Below, piece after piece: positions 57,369 through 64,000 of a DNA stretch of 64,000 nt; the stretch's first letter is position 1; each line of letters begins with the position of its first letter. The translations under genes were made by a program, and so were the position numbers. Origin of the DNA: Bedellia somnulentella (Eukaryota > Arthropoda > Insecta > Lepidoptera > Bedelliidae); NCBI GenBank assembly GCA_963576735.1, contig OY755178.1, positions 7,564,001 to 7,628,000 on the forward strand, in the 5' to 3' direction. Under the pieces are notes generated by a model that ran no database searches, had not been told where the DNA came from, and saw nothing but the letters and a program-made list of their open reading frames with translations.

Positions 57369-60075
57369 GCAACAAACAGAAAACTATCTCTATATAGGGA
57401 CGCTCAACGTAAGATCCCTAATACACCCGTCTAGACACACCCAATTGGATTATGCTCTACAAAAACTCAAATGGCACATTGTAGGTCTTTCTGAAATAAG
57501 ATTAGAAGGAAAGGAGATTACTGAATATGATGAATATATTATGATGCACTATGGCCAAACTCATAACAGAAATGGAATCGGGTTTATGGTAAAAAAAGAG
57601 CTGAAAAATTGTATATTAGATTTTACACCGTTCTCAGATAGAGTGGCTCGCCTTAAAATACGTTTAAATGATAAAATTTTCAATATAATCCAAGTGTACG
57701 CGCCTACGACGAAAGCAAATGAACAAGACGTAGAGCTGTTTTATCAATGTTTGAGGGAAGCCCTAACAGAAACAAATAACAACACTCTGATTATTGGAGA
57801 TTTTAATTCACAAGTTGGTATACAAACATCAGATGACACAAAAGTTATGGGTCCATGGGGCTTTGGCAAAAGAAACCCAAGAGGCAAGCTTCTTATTGAA
57901 TTCTGTTTTGAACAACAACTCTACATAGTAAACACGCACTTCAAAAAAAAAGCCAAACGAAAATGGACATGGCTACATCCCGATGGAAAGACTCGTAATG
58001 AAATTGACTTCATTCTAACACGAAATATAAATAAAATCAAAAATTTGGACGTTATATCAACTAGCCATCCTACAGACCATAGGCTGGTCCGAACAACACT
58101 TTTGTTAAAAACTAAGCAAACCAACTCGAGGAGATATTTTAGTCACACGAACAAACAGAGTTTTACACCAATCGAAGAAGATTCCTTGAAAAATATATTT
58201 ACCGATTTATCCAAAAAAAATATAAAACTTGAAGATATAGAATCCACCTACAAAGCAAATCAAACACAACACAAATCAAACACACCACTAACCTACTACC
58301 ACAACGTGAACCAATTGGAGATCAGGTACTGACGCTACAAGACGACATAAAGATACTTATTGAAGAAAGAACAATTTTAAAAGAGAAAGAAAATAAAACT
58401 ATTTTGGAAAAAAAGAGACTTTCAAAACTCTATAAAATAGTAAAAATGAAAATAGATCAAAAAGCAAAAGACCAGAGATATAAAATTATAGAAGAAGAGC
58501 TTGAACATCGAGCGTCAGTAAAAAGAGCACATAAGAGACTAAAAACCGGTAAAACATGGATCCCCTCCTTGACCAGTACACATAACAATCTTACAACAAA
58601 TAGAAATGAAATGCTCATAATTGCCTCAGAATTCTATGAAAAACTATATAATGATACACATACACTAAATAAAACTTTAGCCGACAAAGAGAACAACTGT
58701 GATGATAGAGTCCTGTCGTTTTTAAGCAGTGAAATACGGTTTTAGGTCAGGCTTTTCTACTACAGACCACATCTTTACTCTGACTCAAATAATAGAAAAA
58801 TGTTCAGAATACAATATCGGACTCTACATTGCTTACGTCGACTATGCGAAGGCTTTTGATTCGATTTCCCATGAAGCCCTTTGGTTATCACTAGAAGAAC
58901 AAGGAATACCAAACACATACATCCATATTCTAAAAGAAATATACAGCAAAAGCCAGGCTTTGATAAAGATGGAGAAAAAAGGCAAACCGTTCAACATAAA
59001 AAGGGGAGTCAAACAGGGAGACCCAATTTCTCCACAACTTTTTAACGCAGTATTAGAGCATATTTTTAGACAGATGGATTGGAGCGGCTTCGGTTTAAAG
59101 GTTAATGGAGAAAGATTGAATCATTTGCGTTTCGCAGACGATATAGTCTTGATAAGTGAAGATCACACTGAACTGGAATTTATGTTAAACTATCTAAACG
59201 AAGAAAGTAGTAAATGTGAACTGTACATTAACGAAGAAAAAACGTGCATTATGACCAATAGAAAGAAAATACCTACTAAGATACAGTCAACCGAAATTTT
59301 ATATGTGGAAAATTATACTTACCTAGGACAGAACATATGCTTTAAGAACCTTACACTAAATGAAGTAGACTGCAGAATTAAAAAAGCCTGGCAAAAGTAC
59401 TGGTCTTTAAAAGAGATATTTAAATCACCACTACCGATCCACTTAAAAAAAAAGGCTATGGACACGATAGTTTTGCCGTGCCTTCTCTATGGTTGCCAAA
59501 GCTGGGCTCTAACGAAGGAAATAATAACCAAGTTACAAGTCAACCAACGAGCCATGGAGAGAAGCATGTTAGGTATAAAACTGAAAGATAGGAAAAGGAA
59601 TACTGAAATAAGGCAGACAACAAAAATCGTCGACGCCGCCGAGCTGGCCTGCAGGCTTAAATGGAGATGGGCAGGACATGTAGCTCGTCTCAAAGATAAT
59701 AGATGGAGCGAAAGAATGCTTCATTGGTGCCCGCGAGACTCTACACGCCCCCAAGGAAGACCCTGGCGCAGGTGGCGCGACGACATAGTGGCTGTGAATG
59801 GCATTGCCTGGATGAGAACTGCTCAAGACAGGAATCAGTGGTCCATGATGGAGGAGGCCTTCACCCAGAAATGGGTACCCACAAAATAATATAATCATTT
59901 TTAATGTTGCATGTTTTTTAAATGTTTTTTTTCCGTATTTTATTATATTAATGAATTATTAATCAATTTAATTAAATTAATTAATCAATTTTACTTAATA
60001 TTGTCTTAGAAACTTTGAATCATTTATAATTTATCATCGAAATGTAGAAAATAAAGGCTATTTTATTTTATTTAT
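57369..60075 (+). mobile_element. RTE-like LINE (L3) inserted in L4
   Basis: Flanked by TTATTAATATCTG at 57356-57368 and 60076-60088. Ends AAAATAAAGGCTATTTTATT with a TTTATTTA tail, like L3b at 48171. Internally deleted in the reverse transcriptase. Confidence 0.9.
57396..59889 (+). pseudogene. L3 ORF: endonuclease and reverse transcriptase with deletion
   Basis: Endonuclease (57396-58332): IGTLNVRSL, HIVGLSEIRLEGKEI, IIQVYAPTTKANEQD, LIIGDFNSQVG, NEIDFILTR, TDHRLVRTTLL. A frameshift follows. The reverse transcriptase part restarts at about 58735 with FRSGFSTTDHIF, YVDYAKAFDSISHEAL, GVKQGDPISPQLFNAVLEH and FADD (about 59135). The N-terminal third of the reverse transcriptase is missing at a sharp join near 58735. 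C-terminus GHVARLKDNRWSERM and RNQWSMMEEAF. Inactive. Confidence 0.87.
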
Positions 60076-60085
60076 TTATTAATAT

Positions 60086-62676
60086 CTGAATCCCGCCTAA
60101 CAGAAAACTCTCGAACTGATATATGTGGTTACCATACTTACCTTACAACCCATCCAGATAACACGGGGCACGCAGGCACTGCTGTTATAGTAAGGAACAA
60201 CATTAAGCATCAATTACTGCCTGAATATCGCACAACTCAAATCCAAGCTACATCCATTGCGATTGAAGATCAATGGGGGCAGCTTACAGTGTCATCTATA
60301 TATTGCCCACCAAAGAAAAATCGACAACCTGACCTCTCGAACACAGACTTTGACCAGTTCTTTCAGTCGCTGGGAAACAGATATATTGTAAGCGGAGACT
60401 GGAATGCAAAAAACACTTACTGGGGCTCAAGACTTACACTGACTAGGGGAAAAAACCTGAAAGAAAGTTTGGACCGAAACAAATTAAGTGTTCTAACAAC
60501 CTGCCAATCTACTTATTGGCCTACTGACCCTAATAAACTGCCGGACCTTTTAGACTTCTTTGTATATAAAGGTATCTCAACCTACTACCTTAAAGTTGAA
60601 GGATGCTATGATAGCTCTTCGGATCATACTCCAGTAATTGCTACTATTAGCACATCTGTTATAGAGAAAGCAAAATGTCCACACTTATGCAATTACAAAA
60701 CAGATTGGGATTCGTATCGTAAATATCTAGAAGATCATACCAACCTCAACATCTCCCTAAAAACCGAAGAGGATATTGAAACTGCAGCTAATTATCTGAC
60801 GCACATCATACAAAAGTCAGCTTAGCTAAACACTCCAGCCACCAGAGAGAGACACATAAAAAATGACAGTCGGTACAACATACCTCAAGAAGTGAGAAAA
60901 AAGGTATTGGAAAAAAGACGACTCCGAAGGCAATGGCACACCAGCAGACATCCAGATCACAAGAAGGCTTTTAACAAAGCTGCAGCTGAGTTAAGGGACT
61001 TCCTAGTCGAAATAGAGAACGATACCCTCCAACAAAAATTAGAGTGTTTAAACCCAATGTGCGATAATGAATATTCTTTATGGAAAACTGTTTAATCTAC
61101 ACTAAAGCCCCAACTTGCTCAGTACCCACTAAAAACCGAAGACGAAAATTGGGCTAGGACAGACTCAGAGAGAGCTGAAGTTTACGCGGCGTTTCTGAAA
61201 AATGTGTTTAAACCTAATGAAGACCTCGGATCTGACACTGTAGATGAAGAAGTCAGCGACTATTTGGAAAGTGATCTACAACTCAGTCCACCTTTGACAG
61301 CCTGTACCCCTTCTGAAGTACGTAGGACGATCCAGAACCTACAATTAAAGAAGGCGCCTGGTTTTGACCTTATAACCGCTGAAGTATTAAGAGAACTGCC
61401 AAAGAAAGTCATAACCCTCATAACTATTATTTTCAACAGCATATTGAGAACTGGGTATTTTCCGAGCATCTGGAAAGTGTCCCAAATAACAATGGTACTC
61501 AAGGCAGGCAAACCCCCACATCTTACGTCTTCCTACCGACCAATCAGTCTGCTACCAGTCCTCTCAAAAGTCTTCGAGAAGGTACTCACTGTGCGGTTAA
61601 AAACTTGTATGGCAGATAAGAAACTAATCCCAGAACATCAATTCGGATTCAGAAGCAATCATTCAACAGTGGAACAAGTACACAGAGTTTGTGAAGAAGT
61701 GAGAAATGCACTGGAAAAACAGCTTTATTGCTGTGTCGTATTTCTGGATGTGCAAAAGGCGTTTGATAAAGTTTGGCATAATGGCCTACTATTTAAAATC
61801 AAGAAGACCCTACCTCATAATATGTTTCTGCTACTGAAATCATACATTGAACACAGGTCATTTTATGTTAAAATAAACGATTCTGTTTCCGACATGTATG
61901 ATATACAAGCGGGGGTACCACAAGGATCAGTCCTAGGGCCGCCATTGTATATTATTTACACCAGTGATGTTCCTGTGTCAGAAACAGTGATGACTGCAAC
62001 GTTTGCAGATGATACTGCTGTACTAGCTTCAAGTGATAGCCCAGAGCAAGCTTCAGCGACTTTGCAAAAACATCTCAACAAGATACATGATTGGATGAAG
62101 AGTTGGAGGATCAAGGCTAGTGCCGCTAAATCCAATCATATCACTTTCACCCTAAGAAGGAAAGATTGTCCGGGGGTCAAATTTGGAAATGAGCACTTAC
62201 CACACACAGATTCTGTAAAGTACCTAGGTTTTCACCTTGACCGGAGGCAAACCTGGAAAACACACATCCAGAAAAAACGTGATGAGTTGAACTACCGTTT
62301 TAGATCTTTACAATGGCTGCTCGGCCCGCAGTCAAGACTGTCACTTAACAATAAATTGCTTATTTATAAATCCATACTAAAACCTGTTTGGACATATGGT
62401 ATACAGTTGTGGGGTACGGCAAAAAACAGCAATGTTGAAATACTGCAAAGATTCCAAAACAACTCACTGAGGACCATAGCAAGAGCTCCCTGGTTTACAA
62501 AAACTGAGGAAATACATACATACTTAGAAATTCCTACAGTGAAAAAGGAAGTCAAGCACCTTACAAAAGCCTACAGAGACAGGATTACAAATCATGAAAA
62601 TGAATTGGCGCGGTCACTAACACAGCCAGAAATGATGCGACGCCTGAAACGAAGCCACATCTGGGATAATATATAG
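60086..62676 (+). pseudogene. L4 ORF2: jockey-like endonuclease and reverse transcriptase with two stops
   Basis: All in one frame, interrupted only by TAG at 60823 and TAA at 61093. Endonuclease: SSIYCPPKKNRQPD, VSGDWNAKNTYWGSR, SSDHTPVIATI. Reverse transcriptase: KKAPGFDLITAEVL, SYRPISLLPVLSKVFEK, QFGFRSNHSTVEQVHR, FLDVQKAFDKVWH, GVPQGSVLGPPLY and catalytic FADD (about 62005). C-terminus LKPVWTYGIQLWGTAKNSN. Few lesions, so a fairly young copy. Confidence 0.88.
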
Positions 62677-62979
62677 TCAAAGTTAAATAGAATATAATAT
62701 CAATGAAGGACAGTCTATCAATGGAGAGGCCAGTCCTGAAAGCCACGATACCGTTCAAAAGAACTGCTTATAGTCCAACGACTGATCGCATGTTGGAAAG
62801 AAACAAAATAACAAAAAAAATTATATATCTACTAGAAGCTATTGGCGGAAAATTAAAGTCAGACTATACAAAATAATTTAGTAATTCATTTAATCTAGGA
62901 TAAAATTTCTGCCCTACTACGTCGCTTACTTATATTTGGCGATCAGTTAAACTGCTAGCCGCCTAATAAGTAGGCTTGG

Positions 62980-64000
62980 GTAGATCCAGCTCCGCGAGGG
63001 GATTCGAATCACCAGGTTCAGGCTCAGTTTCGGTACTGAATCCTCTTAACCGGGCCGGACCGCTTATCGAATCCGGCTCGGTTAAGAAATTCGGAACTGA
63101 ATCAAACAACCAAAAAATACCACGCTTACTTCGCGGAACGTAACAATTGCTGTTGACATTTATTTATTTATTTATTTACACAGAAATAATCTTTACAGGT
63201 ATGGCCTAATACGATTAATTCTCACATATTTTACATTCTAATTATATTATACATTCTTAGTTTTTAAATTTCTACTTTCCTTATTATCTACAAGTATAAC
63301 TATCAACTTCATAACATAAATAGCGTAGTGCTGTTTTTGTGAAGTCAGTCAGCGAACAGTGGAGAATATCGATCTCCTCATCGACCTGGTTCAATGCGGC
63401 TATAGCCCGCGTTAACGAGTTTTCTCGCAAAAGATTTGTCCATATTACATTTTTTACATGTTTTTACATGATTTTTACATGTATAGACATACATGTAAAA
63501 ATCAATTAACTCATATGTATAATGATTCTGTTTGTGTACAGGCTAGGTTCGCTAACATACAAATATCCATATGTAAAAAATAATAATAATATTTAGAAAC
63601 ATCTCAACAGCATCTTATAACAATATCTACACATAAATATATGCAAATCAGAAAGTGACACAACAAAAAACACTATCATATTTATAATATCACTATAAAC
63701 ACCATTATTTATGAAAAGATTGATAAATCTATTAAACGAAATTGGCAAACAAAGAACAAAAAAGGACAACTCTCTTTTCGTCTCTGTCTCCCGAGTTCAA
63801 ATTGTATTACATTCTTGTCTCGCTCTCACATTCAGCAAGCAAAGCAAATGTAACGGTAATAATCGAACCGATCCTGAACCTGATGCCTGAGCCTGTTGTT
63901 CGAAAACAATAAAACCGAGCCGGTGCGGAGCGGCCCGGTTAAGCGAACCTGCACCTGATAAGAAAGAGTGGGGCCGGTTAGGCCAATCAGGCTCACGCAG
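62980..64000. repeat. CGGTT-rich inverted repeats at the right edge (possible DNA transposon)
   Basis: CTTAACCGGGCCG at about 63047 is matched in reverse by CGGCCCGGTTAAG at about 63932. CCGGCTCGGTT at about 63074 is matched by AACCGAGCCGG at about 63912. GTTCAGGCTCAG and CTGAGCCTG also occur inverted. The middle is AT-rich without a frame. The window ends before any right terminus is certain. Confidence 0.45.

Larger units (their letters stand above)
57240..62880 (+). mobile_element. Jockey-like LINE (L4), split by another LINE
   Basis: ORF2 starts at about 57280 with SWNANGLSNRQQEVDVLM and LDVLLIS, then resumes at 60089 with ESRLTE, in the same codon, after removal of 57369-60075. The element has no ORF1, so it is 5'-truncated or its start is lost. 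It lies upstream of gene B exon 1. Confidence 0.88.

Overview
The window looks like insect nuclear DNA, most likely lepidopteran (inference). It has AT-rich introns with GT/AG splice sites, and many Helitrons that end in CTAG. It also holds an R4/Dong-type retrotransposon sitting in a (TAA)n repeat, RTE-like and jockey-like LINEs, and tRNA-derived SINEs. I see no prokaryotic features, no viral genes and no convincing functional tRNA or rRNA gene.

There are two host genes, both ABCA-subfamily (ABCA3-like) lipid-type transporters, lying tail to tail. Gene A (+ strand) enters from the left edge. Its visible 3' part is nine exons, from 2286 to the stop at 8370, coding for the last membrane segment and all of nucleotide-binding domain 2 (NBD2). 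Gene B (- strand) is complete. Thirty exons run from the ATG at 56892 down to the stop at 13578. Using canonical splice sites, the exon lengths add up to 5139 nt, exactly 1712 codons plus stop, and every junction keeps phase. Both halves have Walker A, signature, Walker B and H-loop. The two genes share exon lengths and phases across NBD2, so they are tandem paralogues, one now inverted.

The introns hold two kinds of insert. The first is partial copies of the genes' own exons, seven loci in all: 1831, 4403 and 7184 in gene A; 15050, 18066-20350, 33748 and 37100-37655 in gene B. The copy next to the H-loop exon occurs in both paralogues with the same spacer. The second is mobile DNA. A 2.9 kb LINE at 25527-28410 and a 0.24 kb SINE family share both their 5' head and 3' tail. 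A tRNA-derived SINE recurs about eight times. Other mobile DNA includes Helitrons (one with a PIF1 helicase remnant), a hAT element, a piggyBac-like MITE, a 500 bp MITE with one copy in each gene, and a foldback tRNA SINE. An intact 1145-codon Dong-like element (44612-48170) landed in the TAA tail of an older LINE. Upstream of gene B, a jockey-like LINE (57240-62880) is interrupted by an RTE-like LINE (57369-60075) with a 13 bp target-site duplication. The right edge (62980-64000) is bounded by CGGTT-rich inverted repeats.

In working terms, only the two ABCA genes and the Dong reading frame look able to make full proteins. The rest is repeat and exon debris that stretches gene B to 43 kb.
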